38,944 nt of DNA from Halomonas heilongjiangensis (GTDB lineage: Bacteria; Pseudomonadota; Gammaproteobacteria; Pseudomonadales; Halomonadaceae), in contig NZ_PNRE01000087.1 in the NCBI RefSeq assembly GCF_002879645.1, forward strand, positions 1 to 38,944, given 5' to 3'. The stretch's first letter is position 1. Each line of letters starts with the position of its first letter. The notes beneath the pieces are model-generated. The model made no database searches. It worked only from the letters and a program-made list of their open reading frames with translations, and was not told the origin of the DNA. A program made the position numbers and the translations under genes. Positions 16,346 to 24,302 of the stretch are shown here, piece after piece.

Positions 16346-16825
16346 ATGAAGGTTTCCCCCGATGCCCGCCCGGAGCGCTGGCTGTCATCCCTGGCCCTGG
16401 TGGTCATCGCGTTGATCAGCCTGGGCAATGTGGTGACACGCTATGTCACCGGCGGCTCCCTGGCCTTCACCGAGGAGTTCTCGGTGTTCCTGCTGGTGGT
16501 GTTGACCTTCGCCGGTGCCTCGGTGGCGCTGCGGCGCAATGGCCATATCCGCATCGGTCTGCTGGAGCGCGCCCTGCCGGCTGCCCCGAAGAAAGCGCTG
16601 ATCGCCTTCCAATGGCTCTGTGGTGCCATCGTGCTGGGCCTGATCACCTGGTTCGGCGCCAGGCTGACCTGGGAGGAGTACCAGTGGGAGTCGTTGTCGC
16701 CGGGGCTGGGGCTGCCCCAGTGGTGGTATATCGTCTGGCTGCCGGTGCTCTCGGCGGCCATGCTGGTGCGCCAGACCCAGCAGACCCTCGATCGCCTGGG
16801 CGGGAGGCTCGAGGATGAGCCCTGA
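16346..16825 (+). CDS. TRAP transporter small permease, DctQ family
   Basis: The protein is 159 residues from the ATG at 16346, with GAGAGG five bases upstream; a GTG two codons earlier is possible. Four transmembrane segments (about 12-31, 42-62, 84-105, 122-142) include the family-typical LGNVVTRYVTGGSLAFTEEFSVFLLVVLTF, seen here as NVVTRYV and EEFSVFLLV, and ALRRNGHIRIGLL. DctQ proteins scaffold the large permease in the inner membrane. The last 11 bases overlap the start of dctM, indicating translational coupling. Confidence 0.92.
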   Translation: MKVSPDARPERWLSSLALVVIALISLGNVVTRYVTGGSLAFTEEFSVFLLVVLTFAGASVALRRNGHIRIGLLERALPAAPKKALIAFQWLCGAIVLGLITWFGARLTWEEYQWESLSPGLGLPQWWYIVWLPVLSAAMLVRQTQQTLDRLGGRLEDEP

Positions 16826-18119
16826 CCTGTGGATGATCCTGGCCTTCGCCGGGCTCCTGATCGCCGGGGTGCCGGTGGCCTTCTCGCTCGGGCTGGCCGG
16901 TGCCGTGGGTATCGTGGCGGGGCTCTCGCCCGACATGCTGGCGACGCTGGGCACCAACACCTACAACAGCATCGCCAAGTACCCGCTGATCGCGATCCCG
17001 CTGTTCATCCTTACCGGGCTGGTCTTCGAGCGCTCGGGGGTCGCGCTGCGCCTGGTACGCTTCGCCCAGGCGCTGATCGGCCCGCGCCATGGCGGGCTCG
17101 CCCTGGTGGCGGTGCTGGTCTGCATGATCATGGGTGGCATGAGCGGCTCGGGGCCGGCCGACGCCGCGGCGGTGGCCATGGTGATGCTGCCGAGCATGAC
17201 CAAGGCCGGTTATCCCAAGCCCTTCTCGGCCACGCTGATCGCCGCCTCGGCCTCCACGGCGATCCTGATTCCGCCCTCGGTGGCCTTGATTCTCTACTCC
17301 ATCGTGGTGCCGGGGGTCGACCTGCGGGCACTGTTCGCCGCCGGGCTCTTTCCGGGCATCCTGGCCGGGCTGGCGCTGCTGGTGCCGGCGCTGCTGGTCT
17401 CGAAGCGCTTCGGTTGGGAGGGCGGTACCCCGCTGGAGGGTGCCGAGCGGCCGAGGGTGGGGGAGAGCTTCAAGCAGGCACTGCCGGCGCTGTTCGCCCC
17501 GGTGCTGATCCTCGGCGGGCTGCGCTCGGGGCTCTTCACGCCCACCGAGGCCGCCGTGGTGGCGGTGACCTACGGCGTGCTGGTGGGGCTCTTCCTGACC
17601 CGCGAGATCGGGCTCAGGGACCTCTGGGGGCTGTTCGGCGAGGCGGCGGTGATCTCCGGGGTGGTGATGCTGATCATCGCCCTGGCCGGCATCTTCGCCT
17701 GGGCCGGCACCATGCTCGGCACCTTCCGCGACATGGCCGAGTGGATCATCGGGCTCACCGACAACGGCGTGCTGCTGCTGATCCTGATCATGCTCGCGGT
17801 GCTCGCCGCCGGCATGCTGCTCGACGCCATCTCCATCTACCTGATCCTGATGCCGATCCTGATCCCGGTGCTGCAGCACTTCGAGTGGAACCCGGTGTGG
17901 TTCGGCATCCTGCTGGCCATGAACATCGCCATCGGCCAGTTCACGCCACCGGTGGCGGTCAATCTGATGGTGACCACCGAGGTGGCCAGGATCCGCCTGG
18001 AGCAGACCGTTGGCTGGGCACTGCTGTTCGTGGCGGCCATGGCCTGCGCCCTGGCGCTCGTCGCGGTCTTTCCCGGGATCGCGCTGTGGTTGCCGCGGGT
18101 GCTCGGCTACAACGTGTAG
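16815..18119 (+). CDS. TRAP transporter large permease, DctM family
   Basis: A 434-residue inner-membrane protein with about twelve transmembrane segments. It forms the transport channel and uses the sodium or proton gradient. Family signatures are GVPVAFSLGLAG, the conserved GGMSGSGPADAAAVAMVMLPSM (read as MSGSGPADAAAVA), PSVALILYSIVVP, FTPTEAAVVAVTYG and GQFTPPVAVNLMVT. The ATG at 16815 lies within the end of dctQ. The gene ends three bases before the convergent macro-domain gene, with no room for a separate terminator. Confidence 0.95.
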   Translation: MSPDLWMILAFAGLLIAGVPVAFSLGLAGAVGIVAGLSPDMLATLGTNTYNSIAKYPLIAIPLFILTGLVFERSGVALRLVRFAQALIGPRHGGLALVAVLVCMIMGGMSGSGPADAAAVAMVMLPSMTKAGYPKPFSATLIAASASTAILIPPSVALILYSIVVPGVDLRALFAAGLFPGILAGLALLVPALLVSKRFGWEGGTPLEGAERPRVGESFKQALPALFAPVLILGGLRSGLFTPTEAAVVAVTYGVLVGLFLTREIGLRDLWGLFGEAAVISGVVMLIIALAGIFAWAGTMLGTFRDMAEWIIGLTDNGVLLLILIMLAVLAAGMLLDAISIYLILMPILIPVLQHFEWNPVWFGILLAMNIAIGQFTPPVAVNLMVTTEVARIRLEQTVGWALLFVAAMACALALVAVFPGIALWLPRVLGYNV

Positions 18120-18122
18120 CCC

Positions 18123-18644
18123 CTACCCCTGTTGCAAGGCCTCCAGGGTGCGCTGGTGCAGCTCGGTGCTGGCGGCGTCGAACAGCACGAAGCGCACCCG
18201 CTCGATGCCGGGGCACTCGGGGAGCGTCCTGATCACCGTGGCAAGCGCGAGGCGGGCGGCCTCGGCGGCGGGGTAGCCGAAGGCGCCGGCGGAGATCGCC
18301 GGGAAGGCGACCGAGGCGATGCCTTCACGCTCGGCCAGCCGCAGGGCCTGGCGGTAGCAGGCGGCGAGCAACTCGTCGGAGGGTTCGTCGACCCCGTAGA
18401 CCGGCCCCAGGCAGTGGATCACATGGCGGTTGGGTAGCCGGTGGGCACCGGTGATCACCGCCTGGCCGGGCTGGATGGGCGCCAGGGGCCGGCACTCTTC
18501 CTCGAGGCCTGGACCCGCGGCCCGGTGCAGGGCCCCGGCCACGCCCCCGCCGATGCGCAGCTCCGCATTGGCGGCGTTGACCACGGCATCGATATCCGGC
18601 TGGTGGGCGATATCGCCCTGGATGCACTCGAGGGTCGCGCTCAT
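18123..18644 (-). CDS. Macro-domain protein, probable O-acetyl-ADP-ribose deacetylase
   Basis: The protein is 173 residues from the ATG at 18644, chosen because GGAAGGAG lies five bases upstream on the minus strand; the longer open frame lacks this signal. The whole protein is a macro domain of the MacroD/YmdB type: IQGDIAHQPDIDAVVNAANA with the NAAN motif, RIGGGVAGALHRAAGP with the ribose-binding glycine loop, ITGAHRLPNRHVIHCLGPVY and VAFPAISAGAFGYP, the phosphate-binding loop. It should bind ADP-ribose and remove acetyl or ADP-ribosyl groups. It is a single cytoplasmic enzyme gene divergent from a radical SAM gene and convergent with dctM. No partner is obvious. Confidence 0.92.
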   Translation of the reverse strand: MSATLECIQGDIAHQPDIDAVVNAANAELRIGGGVAGALHRAAGPGLEEECRPLAPIQPGQAVITGAHRLPNRHVIHCLGPVYGVDEPSDELLAACYRQALRLAEREGIASVAFPAISAGAFGYPAAEAARLALATVIRTLPECPGIERVRFVLFDAASTELHQRTLEALQQG

Positions 18645-18946
18645 TGTCTCCTTCCTCCCGGTAGGGGCTGCCTCTTCAGTCTGGTGCCAACGATGCCGGG
18701 GCATCAAGGTCCCGGGCTCCTCCCCTGGCGGGCCGTCATGAATGGTTCGTTGCGTTTTGTCTTTCTTTTCGCGACATTCGTTGCAAATCGGCGCAGAAAC
18801 TTGCAAGGCGCCGGCCAGGCCTGTACCAATGGCCACCCCCAGAACAACTCACGGTGCGCCGGTCCTCGACCGGCGCCACGGCTGTGCTCAGCCGTCGCGC
18901 AGGCGTTTCCCCGAGCCGTGCGAGACTACCAAGAGGAGGAGGTGGC
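18645..18946. promoter_or_regulatory. Divergent intergenic region with TTGCAA repeats and two leader hairpins
   Basis: About 300 bases separate the macro and KamA-like genes. TTGCAA occurs at 18781-18786 and 18801-18806, exactly 20 bases apart, and both copies are followed by a GGCGC within a few bases. The second copy is 17 bases from TACCAA (18824-18829), a weak -35/-10 pair towards the KamA-like gene. Two adjacent perfect hairpins follow: GCGCCGGTC/GACCGGCGC (18856-18864 with 18868-18876) and ACGGCT/AGCCGT (18878-18883 with 18890-18895). The strong ribosome-binding site AGGAGGAGGT comes 40 bases later. I do not recognise a known riboswitch. Confidence 0.45.
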
Positions 18947-20335
18947 ATGAACCAGCGAGTGAACATCGAGCTCGGCAGTCACGAGACCGAGGCCTTCGAG
19001 GCCCGGCCGTTCAAGGTCTACACCCATCGCCAACTGGACAGGATCGAGGCGATTCAGGGCCTGCCTGACGACCTGCGTTTCGACATGCGGGTCGTCAGCC
19101 AGGTACTGCCGTTTCGCGTCAACGACTACGTGATCGAGGAGCTGATCGACTGGAACGACGTCCCCGAGGATCCGGTCTTCCAGCTCACCTTTCCCCAGCG
19201 GGGCATGCTCAGGCCCGAGCACTTCGACGAGGTCGCCGCGCTGATGCGCCGCGGGGCGACGGCGGCCGAGATGAAACCGGTGATCGAGCGCATTCGCAGC
19301 GAGCTCAACCCCCATCCGGCGGGGCAGATGGACCTCAACCTGCCGCTGCTCGATGGTGAGCCGCTGCCCGGCATGCAGCACAAGTATCGCGAGACGGTGC
19401 TGTTCTTTCCCAGCCAGGGGCAGGTCTGCCACAGCTACTGCACCTTCTGTTTTCGCTGGGCGCAGTTCGTCGGCGACAAGGAGCTGAAGTTCGCCGCAAG
19501 CGAAGCGACTTCGCTGCACCGCTACCTCGCCGAGCACACCGAGGTCACCGACCTGCTGATGACCGGCGGCGACCCCATGGTGATGAAGGCCAAGCACCTG
19601 CGCCAGTACCTGGAGGGGCTGATGACGCCGGAGCTGGACCATGTCCAGGACATCCGCATCGGCACCAAGAGCCTGACCTTCTGGCCCTATCGCTTCGTCA
19701 CCGACCCCGACGCCGAGGATATCCTGGAGCTGTTCCGTGAGCTGGTGCAGGCGGGCAAGCATGTGGCCTTCATGGCGCACTTCAACCACTGGAAGGAGAT
19801 GGACACCCCCATTTGCCGCGAGGCGATCCGTCGCATCCGGGCCACCGGTGCCGAGATCCGTACCCAGGCACCCTTGCTCCGCCACATCAACGACGATGCC
19901 GACCAGTGGGCCAGGATGTGGACCACCCAGGTGCGCCTGGGGATGATCCCCTACTACATGTTCGTGGAGCGCGACACCGGTGCCCGCCACTACTTCGAGG
20001 TGCCGCTGGTGCGCGCCTGGGAGATCTACCGCGAGGCCATGAAGCAGGTGCCGGGTCTGGCGCGCACCGCCCGTGGGCCGTCGATGTCCGCCGATCCCGG
20101 TAAGGTGGAGATCCAGGGGGTGACGGAAATCAACGGCGAGAAGGTCTTCGTGCTGCGCTTCATCCAGGGACGGGACGCCGACTGGGTGCAGCGCCCCTTC
20201 TTCGCCAGATACGACGAGACCGCCACCTGGCTGAATCATCTCGAGCCCGCCCTGGGCGAGGAGCGTTTCTTCTTTGAGGCCGACTTCGCCGCCATGAAGG
20301 ACGAGAAGCAGGCGCTGATCATGAAGGCATCCTGA
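18947..20335 (+). CDS. KamA-family radical SAM aminomutase-like protein
   Basis: The protein is 462 residues from the ATG at 18947, with a very strong AGGAGGAGGT upstream. The radical SAM cluster is C161-x3-C165-x2-C168 in CHSYCTFCFRW. LLMTGGDPMVM (203-213) is the SAM-binding GGDP motif. PSMSADPGKVEI (378-389) aligns with the region where lysine 2,3-aminomutase carries its PLP lysine, here K386. The family moves an amino group between the alpha and beta carbons of an amino acid. NCBI-style names would be lysine 2,3-aminomutase or KamA family, but the substrate (lysine, glutamate or other) is not proven. A beta-amino acid product could serve as a compatible solute, which would suit a halophile; this is inference. 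A weak hairpin lies just after the stop. Confidence 0.88.
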   Translation: MNQRVNIELGSHETEAFEARPFKVYTHRQLDRIEAIQGLPDDLRFDMRVVSQVLPFRVNDYVIEELIDWNDVPEDPVFQLTFPQRGMLRPEHFDEVAALMRRGATAAEMKPVIERIRSELNPHPAGQMDLNLPLLDGEPLPGMQHKYRETVLFFPSQGQVCHSYCTFCFRWAQFVGDKELKFAASEATSLHRYLAEHTEVTDLLMTGGDPMVMKAKHLRQYLEGLMTPELDHVQDIRIGTKSLTFWPYRFVTDPDAEDILELFRELVQAGKHVAFMAHFNHWKEMDTPICREAIRRIRATGAEIRTQAPLLRHINDDADQWARMWTTQVRLGMIPYYMFVERDTGARHYFEVPLVRAWEIYREAMKQVPGLARTARGPSMSADPGKVEIQGVTEINGEKVFVLRFIQGRDADWVQRPFFARYDETATWLNHLEPALGEERFFFEADFAAMKDEKQALIMKAS

Positions 20336-20336
20336 G

Positions 20337-20359
20337 AGGCGTGGGCAAACCGCGCCTTT
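20337..20359 (+). terminator. Weak intrinsic terminator candidate after the KamA-like gene
   Basis: AGGCGTG (20337-20343) can pair with CGCGCCT (20351-20357), with one wobble, followed by only TT C. The stem is short and the T-run minimal. Confidence 0.3.
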
Positions 20360-20394
20360 CCGGGGGATGGCGAGCCTCAGGCAGGGTGAAAATT

Positions 20395-20411
20395 AACGTT
20401 CCCTAAACGTT
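20395..20411. repeat. Direct AACGTT repeat upstream of the TAXI receptor
   Basis: AACGTT occurs at 20395-20400 and 20406-20411, 11 bases apart and so on the same helix face. The surrounding stretch (GAAAATTAACGTT...TAAACGTTGG) is unusually AT-rich for this genome. It lies about 155 bases before the TAXI start, a plausible activator or repressor site. Further down, CGTTTTTTTCG (20461-20471) and CGAAAAACG (about 20528-20536) form an imperfect inverted pair. Confidence 0.35.
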
Positions 20412-20564
20412 GGTGGGGACTAGACTTTGGTTATGCCGTAAAAAGGTCTCATCAAGCAGGCGTTTTTTTCGCTAAAGTAGAAGAGGGCGGTCAAACCGTC
20501 GGCGGTTACCTTCACCGGGCTGCCAACCGAAAAACGCTTGTCCACAACGTCAAGAGGTGTGTTC

Positions 20565-21545
20565 ATGAAACGCCATGCTTTCTCCGCAGCTGCCTTTTCC
20601 GGCGCACTGCTGGGTGCCGCGATGTTCTCCGCGCCAGCGGTGGCTCAGGAACGATTCATCACCATCGGCACGGGCGGCCAGACCGGCGTTTACTACGTCG
20701 TCGGCCAGTCGGTCTGCCGCATGGTCAACCGTGGCAGCGATGAGCACAACATCCGCTGCAATGCGCCATCCACCGGCGGTTCGGTAGCCAACGTCAACGG
20801 CATGAAGAGCGGCGAGCTCGACATGGGCGTGGTGCAGTCCGACGTCCAGTATCGCGCCTATCACGGCGAGGAGAATTTCGCCGATGACGGTGCCTGGGAA
20901 GAGATGCGTGCCGTCTTCACCATGCATGGCGAGCCGCTGACCGTGGTGGCCCGTGCCGACTCCGGCATCGAGCATTTCACCGACTTCCCCGGCAAGCGGG
21001 TGAACATCGGCAACCCGGGGTCCGGTCAGCGCAACACCATGGCCGTCGTGATGGATGCCATGGGCTGGGATACCGATACCTTCTCCCTAGCATCGCAGCT
21101 CGATGCCGCCGAGCAGGCCGCCGCGCTCGCCGACAACAACATCGACGCCATGATCTATGTGGTCGGGCACCCCAACGGTTCCATCCAGGAGGCCACCACT
21201 ACCGTCGACGCTCGCCTGATCCCGGTGAACGGTGACGAGATCGACGCCCTGATCGAGGAGTACCCGTACTATACTCGTGCCACCATCCCGGGGGGCGTGT
21301 ATCGCGGCAACGACGAGGACGTCGAGACCTTCGGCGTGGCGGCCACCTTCGTCAGCTCCACCGCGGTGGACGAGGAGGTGATCTACGAGACCGTCAAGGC
21401 GGTGTTCGAGAACTTCGACCGCTTCAAGCGGCTGCACCCGGCCTTCGCCAATCTCGAGGAAGAGAGCATGATCTCCGACGGCCTGACCGCTCCGCTGCAC
21501 GATGGGGCGGCTCGCTATTACCGTGAGCGTGGCTGGATCGAGTGA
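20565..21545 (+). CDS. TAXI-family TRAP transporter solute receptor
   Basis: The protein is 326 residues from the ATG at 20565, with AGAGGTG upstream. The signal peptide (about 1-27) ends SAPAVAQE. The mature part begins RFITIGTGGQTGVYYVVGQSVCRMVN, where TIGTGGQTGVYY is the TAXI hallmark. APSTGGSVANVNGMKSGELDMGVVQSD and FPGKRVNIGNPGSGQRNT are also family-typical. C52 and a second cysteine near residue 61 could form a disulfide. TAXI receptors feed fused TRAP permeases like the one encoded next; known ligands include glutamate and other carboxylates, but this ligand is unknown. A strong stem-loop follows the stop codon, and the permease starts 145 bases later. Confidence 0.94.
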   Translation: MKRHAFSAAAFSGALLGAAMFSAPAVAQERFITIGTGGQTGVYYVVGQSVCRMVNRGSDEHNIRCNAPSTGGSVANVNGMKSGELDMGVVQSDVQYRAYHGEENFADDGAWEEMRAVFTMHGEPLTVVARADSGIEHFTDFPGKRVNIGNPGSGQRNTMAVVMDAMGWDTDTFSLASQLDAAEQAAALADNNIDAMIYVVGHPNGSIQEATTTVDARLIPVNGDEIDALIEEYPYYTRATIPGGVYRGNDEDVETFGVAATFVSSTAVDEEVIYETVKAVFENFDRFKRLHPAFANLEEESMISDGLTAPLHDGAARYYRERGWIE

Positions 21546-21580
21546 TCCTGCCATGATCAGGGCTCACCTTCGGTGATCGG

Positions 21581-21609
21581 TGCGCGGACCCCTGCGGGGT
21601 GTCCGCGCA
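21581..21609 (+). other. Strong intercistronic stem-loop between TAXI receptor and permease
   Basis: TGCGCGGAC (21581-21589) pairs with GTCCGCGCA (21601-21609), extended inside by CCC with GGG around TGC, giving about 12 pairs with a single unpaired base or two. No T-run follows. A smaller hairpin, TCACC/GGTGA, lies just before it at about 21564-21576. The placement matches the hairpin in the other TRAP operon of this window. Confidence 0.65.
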
Positions 21610-21690
21610 TCTCGTTGATGGCGCCGAAAGCGGTGCCGCCAAGTGCCATCACATGGAAAACACGTCAATCGACTGTGGGCAGGGTTAGCT

Positions 21691-24288
21691 ATGACTGACG
21701 ACAAGAAGACTTCCAGCGCCAAGGACGTCGATCTGGAGGATCTGGTCGCCTCCAGCGACTCGGGGGCACGCAAGCCGTTGGGGATGCCGGGCAAACTACT
21801 GGTGAGCATTGCTGCCGCCTGGTCGCTGTTCCAGCTGTGGATCGCCTCGCCGCTGCCGTACATGCTCCGCTTCGGGGTCTTCAATGCGACCGAAGCACGC
21901 TCCATTCACCTGGCCTTTGCCCTGTTCCTGGCCTTCATGGCCTATCCGGCACTCAAGCGCTCGCCACGTGACCGCATCCCGATCCAGGACTGGGTCCTCG
22001 CGGCGGTGGCGGCCTTCTGCGGTGCCTACATGTTCCTCTTCTACGAGCAACTGGCCCAGCGGCCCGGTGCCCCGATCACGCAGGACGTGGTCGTCGGGGT
22101 GATCGGCATCCTGATGCTGCTGGAAGCCACCCGGCGGGCGCTGGGGCCGCCGCTGATGATCGTCGCCTCGGTGTTCATCGTCTATTCGTTGTTCGGCCCC
22201 TACATGCCGGGCATCCTGGCTCATCGCGGGGTCAGCCTGTACGGCCTGGTCAACCACCAGTGGCTGACCACCCAGGGCGTGTTCGGCATCGCCCTGGGGG
22301 TCTCGACCAGCTTCGTCTTCCTGTTCGTGCTGTTCGGTGCCCTGCTCGACAAGGCGGGGGCCGGCAACTACTTCATCAAGGTCGCGTTTTCCCTGCTGGG
22401 TCACTACAAGGGGGGGCCCGCCAAGGCCGCCGTGGTGGCCTCCGGCATGACCGGCCTGATCTCCGGGTCTTCCATCGCCAACGTGGTCACCACCGGCACC
22501 TTCACCATTCCGATGATGAAGCGGGTGGGCTTCTCCGCCGAGAAGGCCGGTGCGGTGGAGGTCGCGTCCTCGGTCAATGGACAGATCATGCCGCCGGTGA
22601 TGGGCGCCGCCGCCTTCCTGATGGTGGAGTATGTCGGCATCAGCTACGTGGAGGTGATCAAGCACGCCTTCCTGCCGGCGTTGATCTCCTACATCGCGCT
22701 GGTCTACATCGTTCACCTCGAGGCACTCAAGGCCAACATGCAGGGCCTGCCCACCAGCAATCCGGTGCGGCCCCTCCTCAACAAGGTGATCGGCTTTCTT
22801 ACCGGCCTGCTGCTGCTGATGGCGCTGTCGTTCGCGGTCTACTACGGTCTGGGTTGGCTCAAGCCGGTGCTGGGCGATGCCACTCCCTGGGTGGTGGCCG
22901 TGGCGCTGGCGGGGGTCTATGTGGGGCTGCTCAGGGTCAGCGCGAAGTACCCCGAGCTGGAACTCGACGATCCGACTTCCCGGGTGGTCACGCTGCCGCA
23001 GACCCGGCCCACGGTGATGGTCGGGCTGCACTATATCCTGCCGGTGATCGTGCTGGTGTGGTGCCTGATGGTCGAGCGCCTGTCGCCCGGACTCTCGGCC
23101 TTCTGGGCCACGGTGTTCATGATCTTCATCATGCTCACCCAGCGCCCGGTCATCGCGCTCTTCCGCGGCCGCAGCCGGGTGGCCGACGACATCAAGGAGG
23201 GCTTCAGGGACCTGTGGGACGGCCTGGTGGCCGGTGCCCGCAACATGATCGGTATCGGTATTGCCACGGCGGCGGCGGGCATCATCGTCGGTGCGGTCTC
23301 CCAGACCGGCGTCGGCCTGGTGCTGGCCGATGTGGTGGAGATCCTCTCCATGGGCAACCTGATGCTGATCCTGCTGCTCACCGCGGTGCTCAGCCTGATC
23401 CTCGGCATGGGGCTGCCGACCACCGCCAACTACATCGTGGTCTCGGCACTGCTGGCGCCGGTGATCGTGATGCTGGGCCAGCAGAACGGCCTGATCGTGC
23501 CGCTGATCGCCGTGCACCTCTTCGTCTTCTATTTCGGCATCATGGCCGATGTCACGCCGCCGGTGGGGCTGGCCTCCTTCGCCGCCGCCGCGGTGTCCGG
23601 GGGCGACCCGCTGCGCACCGGCTTCCAGGCCTTCTACTACAGCCTGCGGACCGCCGCGCTGCCGTTCCTGTTCATCTTCAACACCGACCTGCTGCTGATC
23701 GATGTCACCTTCCTGCAGGGCATCGTGGTCTTCGTGGTGGCGACCATCGCCATGCTGATCTTCGCCGCCGGTACCCAGGGGTTCATGATTGCCCGCAACC
23801 GCTGGTACGAGAGCATCCTGCTGCTGCTGGTGGCCTTCACCCTGTTCCGGCCCGGGTTCTGGATGGACATGGTCCATGACCCCTACCAGCAGGTGCCGCC
23901 TGCCCAGTTCGAGCAGGCGCTGGGCGACGTCGACGAAGGCAGTCAGCTACGCGTCCAGATCCGTGGTGAGGATGCCTTCGGCGATCCCATGACCACCTTC
24001 GTGCTGGTCCCGGTACCCGGCGGCGACACGGGACAGGAGCGCATGGAGAACCTGGGGATCGAACTGCTGACCGACGGGGACCAGGCCTTCGTCGACTTCG
24101 TCGAGTTCGGTAGCCTGGCCGAGGACCTGGGCTTCGACTTCGACCAGGAGCTCATCGATGTCTCGGCGCCGGTGGATCGCTGGGCCAAGGAGTGGATGTG
24201 GATACCGGGCTTCCTGGTGTTCGGCCTGGTGGTGTTGCTGCAGTGGCGCCGTCGTGAACCCGATGTCGGCGCCGCCGCTACCGCTTGA
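21691..24288 (+). CDS. Fused TRAP permease (DctQ-DctM) with C-terminal DUF3394-like domain
   Basis: The protein is 865 residues from the ATG at 21691, with AGGG six bases upstream. A hydrophilic N-terminus (1-30) is followed by a 4-TM DctQ-like part (to about 165) and a 12-TM DctM-like part containing ASGMTGLISGSSIANVVTTGTF, NGQIMPPVMGAAAFL, GLPTTANYIVVSALLAPV and FGIMADVTPPVGLASFAAAAVSGGD. The last about 200 residues form a predicted periplasmic domain (about 725-835: SQLRVQIRGEDAFGDPMTTFVL, TDGDQAFVDFVEFGSLAEDLGF), closed by a final membrane helix WIPGFLVFGLVVLLQW. This matches the DUF3394 extension of some TAXI-TRAP permeases. It transports the TAXI receptor's ligand with sodium or protons. 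The UspA-like gene starts 14 bases later. Confidence 0.93.
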   Translation: MTDDKKTSSAKDVDLEDLVASSDSGARKPLGMPGKLLVSIAAAWSLFQLWIASPLPYMLRFGVFNATEARSIHLAFALFLAFMAYPALKRSPRDRIPIQDWVLAAVAAFCGAYMFLFYEQLAQRPGAPITQDVVVGVIGILMLLEATRRALGPPLMIVASVFIVYSLFGPYMPGILAHRGVSLYGLVNHQWLTTQGVFGIALGVSTSFVFLFVLFGALLDKAGAGNYFIKVAFSLLGHYKGGPAKAAVVASGMTGLISGSSIANVVTTGTFTIPMMKRVGFSAEKAGAVEVASSVNGQIMPPVMGAAAFLMVEYVGISYVEVIKHAFLPALISYIALVYIVHLEALKANMQGLPTSNPVRPLLNKVIGFLTGLLLLMALSFAVYYGLGWLKPVLGDATPWVVAVALAGVYVGLLRVSAKYPELELDDPTSRVVTLPQTRPTVMVGLHYILPVIVLVWCLMVERLSPGLSAFWATVFMIFIMLTQRPVIALFRGRSRVADDIKEGFRDLWDGLVAGARNMIGIGIATAAAGIIVGAVSQTGVGLVLADVVEILSMGNLMLILLLTAVLSLILGMGLPTTANYIVVSALLAPVIVMLGQQNGLIVPLIAVHLFVFYFGIMADVTPPVGLASFAAAAVSGGDPLRTGFQAFYYSLRTAALPFLFIFNTDLLLIDVTFLQGIVVFVVATIAMLIFAAGTQGFMIARNRWYESILLLLVAFTLFRPGFWMDMVHDPYQQVPPAQFEQALGDVDEGSQLRVQIRGEDAFGDPMTTFVLVPVPGGDTGQERMENLGIELLTDGDQAFVDFVEFGSLAEDLGFDFDQELIDVSAPVDRWAKEWMWIPGFLVFGLVVLLQWRRREPDVGAAATA

Positions 24289-24302
24289 AGGAGACCGAGA
24301 CC

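Noticed and set aside
18645..18946. Lysine riboswitch before the KamA-like gene
   Set aside because: The region has two simple hairpins but not the five-helix arrangement or conserved segments of the L box that I would expect.
20336..20564. Sigma-54 promoter before the TAXI receptor
   Set aside because: TGGTGGGGAC is followed by no correctly spaced TTGC element, so the GG-N10-GC pattern is not met.
21796..23877. A 693-codon minus-strand open frame
   Set aside because: It is antisense to the fused TRAP permease and has the H/D/Q/R-rich composition of a shadow frame.
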